Source: Methylococcaceae bacterium (GTDB lineage: Bacteria > Pseudomonadota > Gammaproteobacteria > Methylococcales > Methylomonadaceae). Taken from it: a DNA stretch of 61,793 bases. The notes under the pieces were generated by a model. It worked only from the letters and a program-made list of their open reading frames with translations, did not search any database and was not told the origin of the DNA. The stretch lies in NCBI GenBank assembly GCA_021647145.1, contig JAKIVF010000003.1, forward strand, positions 1-61,793. Direction: 5' to 3'. Each line of letters begins with the position of its first letter. The first letter of the stretch is position 1. Both the position numbers and the translations under genes were made by a program. Of the stretch, positions 1 through 9,215 are shown one piece after another.

Positions 1-1425
1 CGGCTTTAACTTGCCTTTGCCCAAGTCAAGAAAAACGACCCGTTTTTTTTCAGAGAAAATAACAGCTGATTCTGGTATTAATAAACGCTCTCCCATATCT
101 ACCTTAATATATGCAGTCGCATACATATGAGGCCTTAACAGACCATCTTTATTATCAATTTCAAGACGAACGCCTGTTGTATATGTTAAAGGGTCAATAA
201 AAGGATCAAGGCGTTTAGTTACACTTACCCATTGATGCTTAGGTAAATCGTCAACTAATATTTCCACTTCAACATTTTCTTTAATCCAAGGAATATCACT
301 TTGATAAATAGATGCTTCCAACCAAACTTTTGAAAGATCAGCAATACGAAGAAGAGGTCTTCCTGATTTGACAAAATCCCCCTGGATAATACTTTTACTG
401 ACTACAATACCTTGGACAGGCGATAAAACAGAAAGATTAAAAAAAATCTTTCCGCGCTTTTCTATCTCATTTAATTGTTTAGCATTAACCCCCCACAATT
501 TAAGCCTTTCTGCAGCAGCAAATTTATATTCCTTACTACCTTGTGATGCAGCTAAATATTCTTGTTGAGCTGAAACAAGTTCAGAACTATAAATATTAAA
601 AAGAGAATCTCCTTTTTTTACAACTTGCCCTATATCATAAACATCTAGTCTTTCAATCCATGCGTCATATTTAAGTGTAATTTCAGTTAAGCGGCTTTCA
701 TCATAGTTAATTTTTCCTACCACTCTTATCGTTTTAGTAAATGTTCCTTTTTTTACAGTTGCTGTTGTTACCCCAATCAGCTGTCGTTTTTTTCCGTCAA
801 GAGCGACAATACCCATTTCTTCTTTACTTTGCTTCATAACGGGGATCAAATCCATACTACATATTGGACAAGTGCCATCAACTGCTAATTTAACCGATGG
901 GTGCATGGAGCAAGTATAGTAATCAATAAGTTCTGATTCGGTAGAAAGAAGTTGAAGTAATTTATCCCCTGTTTCTAAAGAAAAAACAAGATCACCATGC
1001 CCAAGTTCTTCACTATCCATATCAATAGCAAAGACCCATTCGCCATTTTCAGGTAAAGTAACAATACTTTGATAAACTCCTTTATCTTGAGCAAAAATAT
1101 CAACAGATGCTTTTATTGTCATCTCTTTGTTATATACTCTCCCTCTTATATTTGCTTTGACCGGTAAGCCATCCTGATTGCTGATTATCAAGGTTATTTC
1201 ATTTTTTCCTTTTTTAAGGTGAGCACTAATAAGATCGACTTTAACCAAGTACTTTCCGGCTTTAAAAGAATCAGGCTGAATAGAAAAAAAGAATAGCCCA
1301 GCAAATACTATACAAAGTAAAATGGCGAATAAAGCCACTATGGATAAATTATTTCGAGAAATAAGCAAAGAAAAAAGTTTTTTTAAGAAAGAAAAAATGC
1401 TTGATGCAATAGCAACTAGCTTCAT
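1..1425 (-). CDS. CusB-like RND efflux periplasmic adaptor (3' end beyond window)
   Basis: The frame is open without a stop from the ATG at 1425 down to the left edge, giving at least 475 residues. It is a membrane-fusion (HlyD/CusB) adaptor that would link an inner-membrane RND pump to a TolC channel. An N-terminal membrane anchor (about residues 27-50) is followed by a FixH/YtkA-like beta domain, then a heavy-metal-binding motif YTCSMHP...GTCPICSMDLIP (about residues 165-190) typical of Cu/Ag-type CusB adaptors, then the barrel-sandwich/alpha-hairpin adaptor region containing SPVQGIVVSKSIIQGDFVKSG. Its ATG overlaps the TGA of the upstream TolC gene as ATGA, so the two are probably translationally coupled. 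The expected pump gene (cusA/czcA) would lie beyond the window. The metal is inferred from the family; copper/silver is most likely. Confidence 0.88.
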   Translation of the reverse strand, partial: MKLVAIASSIFSFLKKLFSLLISRNNLSIVALFAILLCIVFAGLFFFSIQPDSFKAGKYLVKVDLISAHLKKGKNEITLIISNQDGLPVKANIRGRVYNKEMTIKASVDIFAQDKGVYQSIVTLPENGEWVFAIDMDSEELGHGDLVFSLETGDKLLQLLSTESELIDYYTCSMHPSVKLAVDGTCPICSMDLIPVMKQSKEEMGIVALDGKKRQLIGVTTATVKKGTFTKTIRVVGKINYDESRLTEITLKYDAWIERLDVYDIGQVVKKGDSLFNIYSSELVSAQQEYLAASQGSKEYKFAAAERLKLWGVNAKQLNEIEKRGKIFFNLSVLSPVQGIVVSKSIIQGDFVKSGRPLLRIADLSKVWLEASIYQSDIPWIKENVEVEILVDDLPKHQWVSVTKRLDPFIDPLTYTTGVRLEIDNKDGLLRPHMYATAYIKVDMGERLLIPESAVIFSEKKRVVFLDLGKGKLKP

Positions 1426-3008
1426 AAATCGTTCTCTACGGAAAATTCATTGACGCCAATAGCATATTCAAATAAAGCCAAAGACTCATGGTAATCAACT
1501 AAGGCCTGTTTTTCATTTAATTGAGCACTATGCCAATCATTTTCGGCTTTAACCAGTTCTAAAAAGCCACCATTACTTGCTTGGTAGTTTGCTAAAGCTG
1601 CTTGTTTATTCAATTTAGCCAGGGGTAATATTTTTTCTTTGTAAAGAACGAGTATATTTTGATATTTCTTAACTTTAGAAAAATAAAGTTGTATTAATTC
1701 TTCTAATTCCTCCACCTGATCTTGTTTTTTCCACTGCGCTCGTTTTAAATTAGCACTGGCCTCATCCTCAATAGCTTGATATTTACTTAAATTTAAGGGT
1801 AAATTCATAGCAAAGCCAACAGTAAAATGCTTATCCGAATTAACCATCTGAGTGCTATAACCTGCCTTAACATTAAAGTTAGGTAGAGCCTCAAGAACAG
1901 CTCTCTCTTTTTTTAGTTCCAAGGATTTAATATCAGCAGAGAGCGCTTTAATTTTTGGGTGTTTCTCTACCCCATTTTTTAATAGGTGCTGTAGACTAGC
2001 CATTGCAAACGGTTTAGGCAATGATTTTGCTATGGGGATAGGTTTATCTGCCGGCCTACTAAGTAGTGTATTGATGTGTCCTAAAATTTCTTTTTTTTGT
2101 TGGTTAAGAATAATTATATGTTGTTCAATTAAGGATAATTCCAACTCAGATTGTAAAACCTCCTGCTGACTGGCTTTACCGATTCGATAACGAATTTTCG
2201 CAATTTTATTAACATGTGATAGTAATTGAACATTTTCGTGATGAATTAGATGAGCCTGATGAATAAAAAACCAATCTCCATAAAGCTTTTTTGCCAGTGC
2301 AGTCAGTTCAAGCCTTAATATATTTATTTTTTCTTCATCTCTATTAGCACCAAGCATCGCGGCATCACTTTGTAACGATAACTTGCCGGGCCATGGAATA
2401 CTTTGCGACAATTGAATTTGCTGAACATAGTCAGTTGAACCATTATCCACAGTAAAAGGTGCTAAACCATAAGCTAGAACAGGATCTTGTAAAGCACCTT
2501 GTTGTTTGATTTTAGCTGTTGAAGCTTTCCAGACTGCACGAGCAATTTCTAACTTAGGATTGGCCTGTAGAACTTCTGCAATCATAAGATCTCTTTGCAA
2601 TGAATCATGACCAATAAATTTTTGTTTATTTGGTTGAGCCAGATTAGCGGAGTCAAATAAAACAACTTTGCCAGTAGTTGAAGATTTTTGTTCTTTTAAG
2701 GTTTGCTCGTTTTCACTGGCTGTAGCCAACTTATACAGGTTTAACTTTTGCCCCTCTTTAATTTTATACGGTGGTTTTATATCATTCCACGTTGCTATTT
2801 TTTTATAATCTACTTTTAAATGTAAGCCAAGCGAATGCAGCGTATCCCCTTTTTTTACTACATAGATTTTTTTAATATCATCTTTAGGTAGCTGGATAGG
2901 AAGTGAAATATGAATAGAGTCATTATGATTAACTTTATCTGGTTTATTTTGTGAGCAACTTATTATCAGAATCGATAATATGATGACCATTATATTGCTA
3001 TGAGGCAT
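1422..3008 (-). CDS. TolC-family outer-membrane lipoprotein with N-terminal LysM domain
   Basis: A 528-residue outer-membrane efflux protein. The N-terminus is a lipoprotein signal with lipobox LIISC (Cys18). A LysM domain follows (about residues 48-94, with VVKKGDTLHSLG and IKEGQKLNLYK), then two OEP repeats (about residues 140-520) with the long helices typical of TolC/CusC. It precedes and overlaps the CusB-like adaptor by ATGA, so it is the outer-membrane channel of the same tripartite metal efflux system. LysM binds peptidoglycan, and a LysM module on a TolC lipoprotein is not the standard architecture; it may anchor the channel to the cell wall. The family call is secure; the role of the LysM part is inference. 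Confidence 0.88.
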   Translation of the reverse strand: MPHSNIMVIILSILIISCSQNKPDKVNHNDSIHISLPIQLPKDDIKKIYVVKKGDTLHSLGLHLKVDYKKIATWNDIKPPYKIKEGQKLNLYKLATASENEQTLKEQKSSTTGKVVLFDSANLAQPNKQKFIGHDSLQRDLMIAEVLQANPKLEIARAVWKASTAKIKQQGALQDPVLAYGLAPFTVDNGSTDYVQQIQLSQSIPWPGKLSLQSDAAMLGANRDEEKINILRLELTALAKKLYGDWFFIHQAHLIHHENVQLLSHVNKIAKIRYRIGKASQQEVLQSELELSLIEQHIIILNQQKKEILGHINTLLSRPADKPIPIAKSLPKPFAMASLQHLLKNGVEKHPKIKALSADIKSLELKKERAVLEALPNFNVKAGYSTQMVNSDKHFTVGFAMNLPLNLSKYQAIEDEASANLKRAQWKKQDQVEELEELIQLYFSKVKKYQNILVLYKEKILPLAKLNKQAALANYQASNGGFLELVKAENDWHSAQLNEKQALVDYHESLALFEYAIGVNEFSVENDL

Positions 3009-3643
3009 ATTAATACTTTAAAAATTTTACGTCTATGTAAGAGTAAACAGGAATAGAGGCTGCATAATTTATGAAAAAAAACAAGGGGTTATTAGCCTTC
3101 TTTAATCTTGCAAATGAGTGCATACCAAGGTTAAATAAAAGCCACCCCTAAATGTTAAGCAAAAACTACGCCAACCATTATTTTTGTATAAGGTGTGATT
3201 AAAAGTAAAGTAAACATAAGCGTTTTAAGTCGGTTTACTGTCTCTTTGGTAACCCAGAAAATGGCCTGTAAAAATTTTAAGTTAACAAAATAGCTGTTAA
3301 CCACTCTATCGGAGGTTATATAGTTGAACTTATCCTGCATATGCAGAGTTGCTTTTATTTGATAGTACTTTTCAAGAAAAAAACAAACATAATCTTTGTA
3401 AAAACATGAAAAGCAACGGCAATTAATTTAACTATGTTATTTAACCAATTTACATGCGTTAAACCACTTAATTTATACTTATAATTTTATTAAGTAAACA
3501 CCATAACATAATGTTTTTTTTGAAAATATATCACGCATAACAATTAAATGCTTCTGTTTCGAATTGATTCTTCTTCTTTGAATGATAATGCTAAAATACC
3601 CCTATCTGAATCACCCCCCACTTTTTGATTTATAAAATATAAA
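3009..3643. other. 635-bp AT-rich intergenic region
   Basis: It separates the divergently transcribed efflux operon and the DUF3465 gene. The only structure I see is one copy of dispersed repeat family A (3231-3304). The short open frame across 3155-3340 lies in the repeat and looks spurious. Both promoters should lie here but I could not place them convincingly. Confidence 0.6.
3231..3304 (-). repeat. Dispersed repeat family A, copy 1
   Basis: Read on the minus strand it begins GGTTAACAGCTATTTTGTTA and ends with GGGTTACCAAAGAGACAG. It aligns with the copies at 7151, 34741, 52881, 56300 and 59631 through the blocks TAACRGCTwTATCGTTAAC, CATTTTTAG and GGGTTGCCAAAGAGACGG. It is diverged and non-coding. 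Confidence 0.7.
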
Positions 3644-4093
3644 ATGAAAAAAATTCTATTAATTATCATTCTCGCTTCAATTTCAATTTATGAGACTGCT
3701 CAACAACAGAAAAATACCAGCCCTAATAATGACTCATCACAAATCAAAAATACTCACAATTCAAGTAATAGCTTACAGAAAGCTTTTAAAAATAGACGCA
3801 GTGATTTTCAGATTCAAGATGGCGGGACGGTGATCAAAAACTTACCCGATGACCTTAAAGGCTCTAGACATCAAAAATTTATTCTAAAAAATAACACAGG
3901 TGAAACTGTTTTAGTTGCCCATAATATTGATTTGGCTCCAAAAATTAAGAGCCTAAAAGAAGGGGATAGAGTTGATTTTTATGGCGAGTATGAATGGAAC
4001 CCAAGAGGTGGAGTGGTCCATTGGACTCATAATGACCCTAAAGGTCGTCATATTTCTGGTTGGCTAAAACATAAAGGGAAAACATATCAATAA
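3644..4093 (+). CDS. Secreted DUF3465 (OB-fold-like) protein
   Basis: A 149-residue protein with a hydrophobic N-terminal segment (KKILLIIILASISIY) that should export it, then a low-complexity Asn/Ser linker. A C-terminal domain of about 100 residues contains GGTVIKNLPDDLKGSRHQKF, the GDRVDFYGEYEWNPRGG block and a WTHNDPKGRH motif. I recognise this as the DUF3465 family of small periplasmic proteins. The fold resembles OB-fold nucleic-acid-binding domains but no function is established. It precedes an EamA permease by 33 bp on the same strand; a functional link is not evident. Confidence 0.75.
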   Translation: MKKILLIIILASISIYETAQQQKNTSPNNDSSQIKNTHNSSNSLQKAFKNRRSDFQIQDGGTVIKNLPDDLKGSRHQKFILKNNTGETVLVAHNIDLAPKIKSLKEGDRVDFYGEYEWNPRGGVVHWTHNDPKGRHISGWLKHKGKTYQ

Positions 4094-4125
4094 CACCCTA
4101 CCATCTTGATCGATAAAGTCTAATC

Positions 4126-5010
4126 ATGCGTATCGTTTTAGCTTATCTTTCCATCATACTAATATGGGCAACAACGCCCCTCGCTATTAAATGGAGTGGG
4201 GAGGCAGGAGTAATTTTTGCTGCTGCTTCCCGCATGGCATTAGGAACACTCTGCATGCTTTTATTGTTAGCAATTCAAGGTAAACGTTTACCCTTGCACA
4301 GTAAAGCTAAAAAAACCTATTTTGTTGTTGCTATTCAAATTTATGCCGCCATGTTAGCTGTCTATTGGGGGGCAAAATTTATTCCTTCTGGCTGGGTTTC
4401 TGTTATTTTCGGCTTATCCCCTTTTATAACAGCATTGTTTGCTGCTATTTGGTTAAAAGAACGTAGCCTTTCCTTTGGTAAATTACTTTCTTATTTTGTG
4501 GGAGTTTTTGGATTAGCTAATATGTTTAGCTCAGCACTTGAGATAAACGAGAATGCTGTTTATGGAATAATAGGTGTATTAATTGCCGTCTGCTTACAAA
4601 CTGCAAGTGCTGTTTGGGTGAAACGTATTGATGCCAAGCTTCCTGCAACCACTCAGGTTACTGGAGGGCTATTATTCGCAATGCCTGCCTATTTATTTAC
4701 CTGGCTAATAATTGATAATGCCCATTTACCTGAACAGCTCTCCGTTATTAACATAGCCTCTATTTTATATTTAGGTATGATTGCAACTACTATAGGGTTT
4801 GCCCTTTATTATTATGTACTAATTCATTTAACAGCAACAAGTGTTGGAATGATACCTCTTATTACACCTATTATTGCTCTTTATTTAGGGTATAGCATTA
4901 ACCATGAGCCTATTACTTCAAAAATAATGATAGGGACTTTATTAATACTCACAGCTTTATTCATTTACCAATTTTTAGATCGTTTTATCCTTATGATATT
5001 TAAAAAATAA
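4126..5010 (+). CDS. DMT superfamily (EamA) permease
   Basis: A 294-residue integral membrane protein with about ten hydrophobic helices in two EamA repeats. The N-terminal signature IWATTPLAIKWSGE and the second-repeat pattern GMIPLITPIIALYLG are typical of drug/metabolite transporters. The substrate cannot be deduced. It lies 33 bp after the DUF3465 gene and could be co-transcribed. No unusual features are seen. Confidence 0.88.
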   Translation: MRIVLAYLSIILIWATTPLAIKWSGEAGVIFAAASRMALGTLCMLLLLAIQGKRLPLHSKAKKTYFVVAIQIYAAMLAVYWGAKFIPSGWVSVIFGLSPFITALFAAIWLKERSLSFGKLLSYFVGVFGLANMFSSALEINENAVYGIIGVLIAVCLQTASAVWVKRIDAKLPATTQVTGGLLFAMPAYLFTWLIIDNAHLPEQLSVINIASILYLGMIATTIGFALYYYVLIHLTATSVGMIPLITPIIALYLGYSINHEPITSKIMIGTLLILTALFIYQFLDRFILMIFKK

Positions 5011-5227
5011 ATATTTTACTTTTCCAAGTCAATCCTTGTTTTTTCACAAGCTTATAAGTACCCAATCTTATTTTCTACCACTTGGCCTCAAAGAAGAGCA
5101 AAGGATCTAATTCGGTGATTAAATAGTAGTAAATTATAAAGAAAGATAATTTTTTGTGACACACATCAAACTATTTCTTTATAATGACATTAATTAATTG
5201 ATTTTTTTTCTATATTGAGGTAGTAGA

Positions 5228-6910
5228 ATGAATAGAAGTGTTTATTTTCAAGTTAACTTAATTACCGCTAGTCTTATAGCCGCTAGCTCGTTATTGCCTG
5301 TTTCCGCAGAAATTTTTTCGCCATTATCTAACGATATTAATGAACCAGATGGTATTTATTTTCCTTTGGCTGGTAGTCCACTTAGGGCAGATGTAAGAAC
5401 AGTTATTGGAACGGGTGCCTGTGTTACAGAAAATTATGCTGGTTGTACACTTGCAGATGTCAATACAGATAACGATTCTACGGATGATTTTAAACCAGAA
5501 ATAAAAGTCCATATTACAATGGACACATTTCCTGATGATGGACTGGTTAGCAACGCCACACTTAGGCAACGAGGTAATTCAGCTCGTGAAGCTGAGCAAA
5601 AATCATATCGCATTAAACTTGATAGTAAGGACTCACTATGGCGCGGGGAGCGAAAGTTTCAGTTAAATAAGCATCCTTGGGATTTGAGTCGTATTAATAA
5701 TAAACTTAGTTTTGACTTGATGCAGGAGATTCCTCATTTAACTAGCCTTAGAACAGATTTTGTTCATCTGTTTGTTGATAATGTAGATTTTGGCTTATTT
5801 ACTCATGTTGAGAATGTTGGTAAAGAGTATCTGACACGTCGTGGTTGGCATAAAAATTCTGGTGTTTATAAAGCGAATAGTTTTGATTTTTTTAGTAGTG
5901 ACACTTATGCATTAGATAGTGAAGGAAAACCGCTAGACCCTGAAAAATTTAATTCTAAACTTGAAATTAAGCGCGGGAAAGATCATCGAAAACTATTAGA
6001 AATGATGAATGCAGTGAATGATGAAAATAATAACTTTTCAAGCAATGTATTAGGGAAGTACTTTAATAAAAATAACTATTTAAGCTGGTTTTCGGCTAGT
6101 CTTTTAATGGGCAATGATGATGTCGTTTCATCTAATTTTTATCTTCTAAATCGCAAGGGTGAAGATACGTTTTATTTTTTACCTTGGGATTATGATGAAA
6201 CATGGGAAGCAACTAATCCAGATTTATCGCGTGCATGGAGTGGAGTGAGTGGCTACTGGTCTTCTCAATTACATAAACGTTATTTACAGCAACCTGGTGC
6301 GGTAGCGGAGCTAGTTGAAGCAGTGACTCATATTAAAAATAATTATTTTTCTACAAGTAAAATTGCCAATAAGCTAGATGCATATCTGCCCATTGTTTTG
6401 CCTTTAGTGAGTGCTTCACCAGATTTTGATGAACTACCTGTTGTTGGAAATGGACGAGAGATGGATGAGTACATGGACAATTACAACCAAACGTATACAT
6501 CTATAGAAAGAAATTTTCAGGGTTTTATTGATAGTATTCAATATCCAATGGGGTTTTGGATTGATAAAGCATTCTTGAATAATGGTAAACTGAGTATGGA
6601 GTGGGGATCATCTTACGATCTTCAAGGTGATAATATCACTTATGACATACAGATTTCGACTTCGCCGAAATTTCTTCAATCAACTATCGTTAAAAAAATT
6701 ACTGGACTCACTGCTACACAATATGAATACGACTGGTCTTTTCCAGAAGGTGATTATTATTTACGAATTATTGCAAGAGATGATAGTAACCCGGTTGATC
6801 ATTGGCAAGTTGCATATGATGAATATTCTTCTGGTGATGATGTTTTTCCAGGCGTTATTTCACCTCAAGATACGGTAGACCCAGAGCCTGATGCACCTAT
6901 TGCGATATGA
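5228..6910 (+). CDS. CotH-kinase family secreted protein
   Basis: A 560-residue protein with a signal peptide (about 1-28, cut after VSA). It then has a CotH domain: LRQRGNSARE...KSYRIKL near residue 115, KHPWDLSRINNKL, and the catalytic-type motif FYFLPWDYDETW near residue 325. CotH proteins are atypical protein kinases, usually for secreted or surface proteins; the acidic PWDYD residues match the metal-binding site. The C-terminal part (about 440-540) looks like a fibronectin/beta-sandwich region. The frame stops at TGA 6908-6910 just before an Ig-like segment in another frame (see next entry), so the real product may have been longer. The start ATG follows AGGTAGTAG. Confidence 0.85.
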   Translation: MNRSVYFQVNLITASLIAASSLLPVSAEIFSPLSNDINEPDGIYFPLAGSPLRADVRTVIGTGACVTENYAGCTLADVNTDNDSTDDFKPEIKVHITMDTFPDDGLVSNATLRQRGNSAREAEQKSYRIKLDSKDSLWRGERKFQLNKHPWDLSRINNKLSFDLMQEIPHLTSLRTDFVHLFVDNVDFGLFTHVENVGKEYLTRRGWHKNSGVYKANSFDFFSSDTYALDSEGKPLDPEKFNSKLEIKRGKDHRKLLEMMNAVNDENNNFSSNVLGKYFNKNNYLSWFSASLLMGNDDVVSSNFYLLNRKGEDTFYFLPWDYDETWEATNPDLSRAWSGVSGYWSSQLHKRYLQQPGAVAELVEAVTHIKNNYFSTSKIANKLDAYLPIVLPLVSASPDFDELPVVGNGREMDEYMDNYNQTYTSIERNFQGFIDSIQYPMGFWIDKAFLNNGKLSMEWGSSYDLQGDNITYDIQISTSPKFLQSTIVKKITGLTATQYEYDWSFPEGDYYLRIIARDDSNPVDHWQVAYDEYSSGDDVFPGVISPQDTVDPEPDAPIAI

Positions 6911-7128
6911 TGTTTAATCCTCACGTTGTGAGCCAAGGGCAAGAGACTGAACTTTCTTGGTGGATTGAAGACGCGACAATAGCGACTATTGATCACAATA
7001 TTGGAAATGTTGCGATTCCGACTGCTGAAGTCATCATTTTTCCTACAGAAACAACTACGTATACACTGACTGCCAAGGGAAGTAACGGCTCAACTACTAG
7101 CTGTCAAACAACTATTGTGGTTGAATAA
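6907..7128 (+). pseudogene. Frame-displaced Ig-like C-terminal segment of the CotH protein
   Basis: A 73-residue frame starting ATGATG overlaps the CotH stop as ATGA. It encodes an Ig-like bacterial surface domain (VSQGQETELSWWIED, then FPTETTTYTLTAKGSNGS). It has no signal peptide, and such domains are normally tethered to a secreted protein, so it most likely represents the C-terminal domain of the CotH gene displaced by a small indel near 6890-6910. Alternatives are a translationally coupled separate ORF or a sequence error. Confidence 0.55.
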
Positions 7129-7150
7129 TTGCGCTTACCCCCTTTTTCAA

Positions 7151-7200
7151 CAATACTTTGCTAAAAATGTTGGGTTAACGATATAGCTGTTAGTTAGCCT
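7151..7200 (-). repeat. Dispersed repeat family A, copy 2 (half copy)
   Basis: On the minus strand it reads GCTAACTAACAGCTATATCG followed by TTAACCCAACATTTTTAGCA. It matches the left half of the 59631 copy. The right half (GCTGCC...GGCAGC hairpin) is missing or degenerate. It sits just after the CotH/Ig-like segment. Confidence 0.75.
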
Positions 7201-7276
7201 ATCACTTTTTTTAAGTAAGTGTCATTCGTGTGTTTGGTAAATTTCTGCTATTATTTAAACAATAATTATTGTTTAT

Positions 7277-7525
7277 ATGAAGCGCATGCCAAACTGTTCT
7301 TACTGTGGTGTTGAAGAGAAAAAAGAGTCACCTCTATGCCAGTCATGTGGTGCTCTTAGATATCCGATAGAAAATAATAAGTCATCTAAGATACTCAGTC
7401 GCCAGAAGAAATTAAAACTATCGGCATTTCTTGCGGCAGCAATTGTTACCCCTGGTTCTTTTATAGTACTAGCTTTGGTAGGAGCGAACCGCATTAATTC
7501 AAAAAACAAAAATAAAAAAGGTTGA
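7277..7525 (+). CDS. Small zinc-ribbon membrane protein
   Basis: An 82-residue protein. The N-terminal zinc ribbon has two CxxC knuckles (CSYC and CQSC) within the first 25 residues. A basic linker and one transmembrane helix (about residues 49-69, AFLAAAIVTPGSFIVLALVG) follow, with a lysine-rich tail. The start could be this ATG or the one nine bases downstream. I recognise no named family; a zinc-ribbon plus membrane helix suggests an accessory or regulatory role but nothing more can be said. Confidence 0.6.
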   Translation: MKRMPNCSYCGVEEKKESPLCQSCGALRYPIENNKSSKILSRQKKLKLSAFLAAAIVTPGSFIVLALVGANRINSKNKNKKG

Positions 7526-7538
7526 AAACCCTTATTCC

Positions 7539-8045
7539 TTAGCCATACCCCTCACTATATTTTTGCCAAATAATTTTAAACGTCTCTGTCATCATCAAGT
7601 CATTATTCAGAACTCGTTTTGAAATCTCTTCTGTAGAAAACCAATCTCCAGTCTCTATTTCATCAACATTTAAAGTAAATGGTCCGTCATGAATGCTTTG
7701 ATAAACCTGAATAAACTCCATTCCAAGCTGTTTTGTAGGTGAAAGTTTAAACAGTGGGGATAAGGTTTCTTTTATTTCGACTCCTAATTCTTCTTTTGTT
7801 TCTCTTATTGCCGAATCCTTGTATTTCTCACCTGCATCTACATGGCCAGCAGCGGAGGTATCCCACAGCCCTTTATTAAGGTCTTTTTTTATTGATCTTT
7901 TTTGGAGAAATAGCTTTTTATTAGTATTAAAAATTAATATATGTACCGCTCTATGCATCAACCCAGAGCCATGAATAATATGACGCGGAAGGGTATCAAT
8001 AACTTGATCATTTTTATCAACTACAGAGAGTAATTCAACATTCAT
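7539..8045 (-). CDS. Nudix hydrolase (YfcD/IDI-like)
   Basis: A 168-residue Nudix protein. The Nudix box GX5EX7REX2EELGV is complete at about residues 67-89 (GHVDAGE...RETKEELGV). The N-terminus, with VVDKNDQVIDTLPR and MHRAVHILIFN, resembles the YfcD/isopentenyl-diphosphate-isomerase-like subgroup, whose members hydrolyse nucleoside diphosphate-linked or related compounds. The substrate is unknown. It is divergent from the TetR gene at 8117 across a 71-bp gap, which suggests the regulator could also control it. Confidence 0.85.
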   Translation of the reverse strand: MNVELLSVVDKNDQVIDTLPRHIIHGSGLMHRAVHILIFNTNKKLFLQKRSIKKDLNKGLWDTSAAGHVDAGEKYKDSAIRETKEELGVEIKETLSPLFKLSPTKQLGMEFIQVYQSIHDGPFTLNVDEIETGDWFSTEEISKRVLNNDLMMTETFKIIWQKYSEGYG

Positions 8046-8116
8046 AATAACAGTCGATTCTTGAACTTATGTCGTGTAAGGTAGAACTTTTAGTAACAGA
8101 AGTATAATCTAAAATA

Positions 8117-8713
8117 ATGGCAAGAAGAAGTGAACATAGTCAAGAAGAAATAAAGAAAATGGTGCTTAATGCAGCTGAAACCATCATTATCGATGAAGGC
8201 TTTAGTGGCCTGAAGGTGCGTAAAATTGCTATAGAAATAGGCTATACAGTCGGTAGTATCTATATGGTCTTTGATAATATGGCTGATTTAATTATGCAGA
8301 TTAAAGGAAGAACGTTAGATAATTTGACTGAACAACTTAATCAAATAAGCATAAACGATGACCCTGCGAAAATGATTGAACAACTTGCAAGCATATATCT
8401 GACTTTTGCCAACCAGCATTTTAATCTCTGGAGAATGCTTTTTGATTTTTCATTAATTGGCGATGATACCGTACCGGATTGGTATCAAGACAAAGTGGAT
8501 CATATTTTTGGTATAGTTGAACTTCAGTTTAAACAATTGTCAGCATCATATACTGATGAACAAACTAAACAGGCTTCCCGAGCATTATGGAGTGGAGTGC
8601 ATGGTATTTGTATTTTATCATCATCAGGCAAGATGGATTTACTGGGGATAAAAAGTATAGAAGAAACTGTGATGTTATTAGTTAAAAACTTTATTAAGGG
8701 CTGGAAATTATAG
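8117..8713 (+). CDS. TetR/AcrR-family transcriptional regulator with WHG-type C-terminal domain
   Basis: A 198-residue regulator. The N-terminal TetR helix-turn-helix is clear: AAETIIIDEGFSGLKVRKIA...GYTVGSIYMVFDN at about residues 16-55. The C-terminal ligand domain contains ALWSGVHGI, the signature of the WHG (TetR_C_33-like) subgroup. Such repressors bind operators close to their own start; the divergent Nudix gene is the natural candidate target. The ligand is unknown. Confidence 0.87.
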   Translation: MARRSEHSQEEIKKMVLNAAETIIIDEGFSGLKVRKIAIEIGYTVGSIYMVFDNMADLIMQIKGRTLDNLTEQLNQISINDDPAKMIEQLASIYLTFANQHFNLWRMLFDFSLIGDDTVPDWYQDKVDHIFGIVELQFKQLSASYTDEQTKQASRALWSGVHGICILSSSGKMDLLGIKSIEETVMLLVKNFIKGWKL

Positions 8714-8800
8714 TTTTACTTTTCCTCTTAAATTACAAATGTACTGTGGTGTAAATAGCCTTTAATATTGCTTACTTAATGATAATACACTGATTAATGG

Positions 8801-8911
8801 CGTAAGGAGGGTAAGCTTATCGAGCAAAGCTCGATAACGTAACCCACCATTTTTTAATAAATCAAAATTTGTTGAGTTACGTTTTTTACTACGTTCAAAA
8901 ACCCAACCTAC
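8801..8911 (-). repeat. Dispersed repeat family B, copy 1, with perfect 9-bp hairpin
   Basis: On the minus strand it starts GTAGGTTGGGT, continues through CGTAACTC and AAAAATGGTGGGTTACG, and ends in a perfect hairpin TTATCGAGC-TTT-GCTCGATAA (plus strand 8817-8837). It aligns with the copy at 46930-47004. It is non-coding and fills most of the gap between the TetR gene and the lipoprotein gene. Confidence 0.75.
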
Positions 8912-8968
8912 CACCTATTTCGTTGAAACTATAGAGTTGACCCTTTAAGGTCAGGTTTAAGTGAAACT

Positions 8969-9181
8969 TCACCTGGTTTGTTCTTCTATTATTTTTTGAT
9001 TTCGGTCAGCTCCCATTTGAAGCATTTTTTCTACACCTTTTGCCTTTTCAAGTGCTTCTGTTTGTTCTTTAAATAGTTGTACTTTTTTAGGTTGATCTTG
9101 AGTTGTGCTGTCTTGTTCAGCACTTGAACACCCTGCTATCAAAAATAATGACATTATTAATAGCACAAAAGTTTTTTTCAT
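8969..9181 (-). CDS. Small lipoprotein downstream of cytochrome c4
   Basis: A 70-residue predicted lipoprotein with lipobox LIAGC (Cys18) and a short, charged, helix-prone mature part (EQTEALEKAKGVEKMLQMG). It lies 34 bp downstream of the dihaem cytochrome gene on the same strand and is probably co-transcribed. The function is unknown; the pairing suggests an accessory role at the membrane for the cytochrome, which is only inference. Confidence 0.7.
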   Translation of the reverse strand: MKKTFVLLIMSLFLIAGCSSAEQDSTTQDQPKKVQLFKEQTEALEKAKGVEKMLQMGADRNQKIIEEQTR

Positions 9182-9215
9182 CGTTAAGCCTTCTCTGATT
9201 TATTTATCAATAAAT

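Noticed and set aside
3155..3340. 61-residue open frame on the minus strand
   Set aside because: It spans a copy of repeat family A and has no ribosome-binding site or recognisable product.
4126..5010. Metal-transport role for the EamA permease
   Set aside because: Nothing in the sequence or neighbours shows a substrate.
5155..5185. Possible CRP-like site TGTGA-N6-TCAAA with TATAAT upstream of CotH
   Set aside because: The second half-site is imperfect and the distance from the -10 box does not suit normal activation, so it may be chance.
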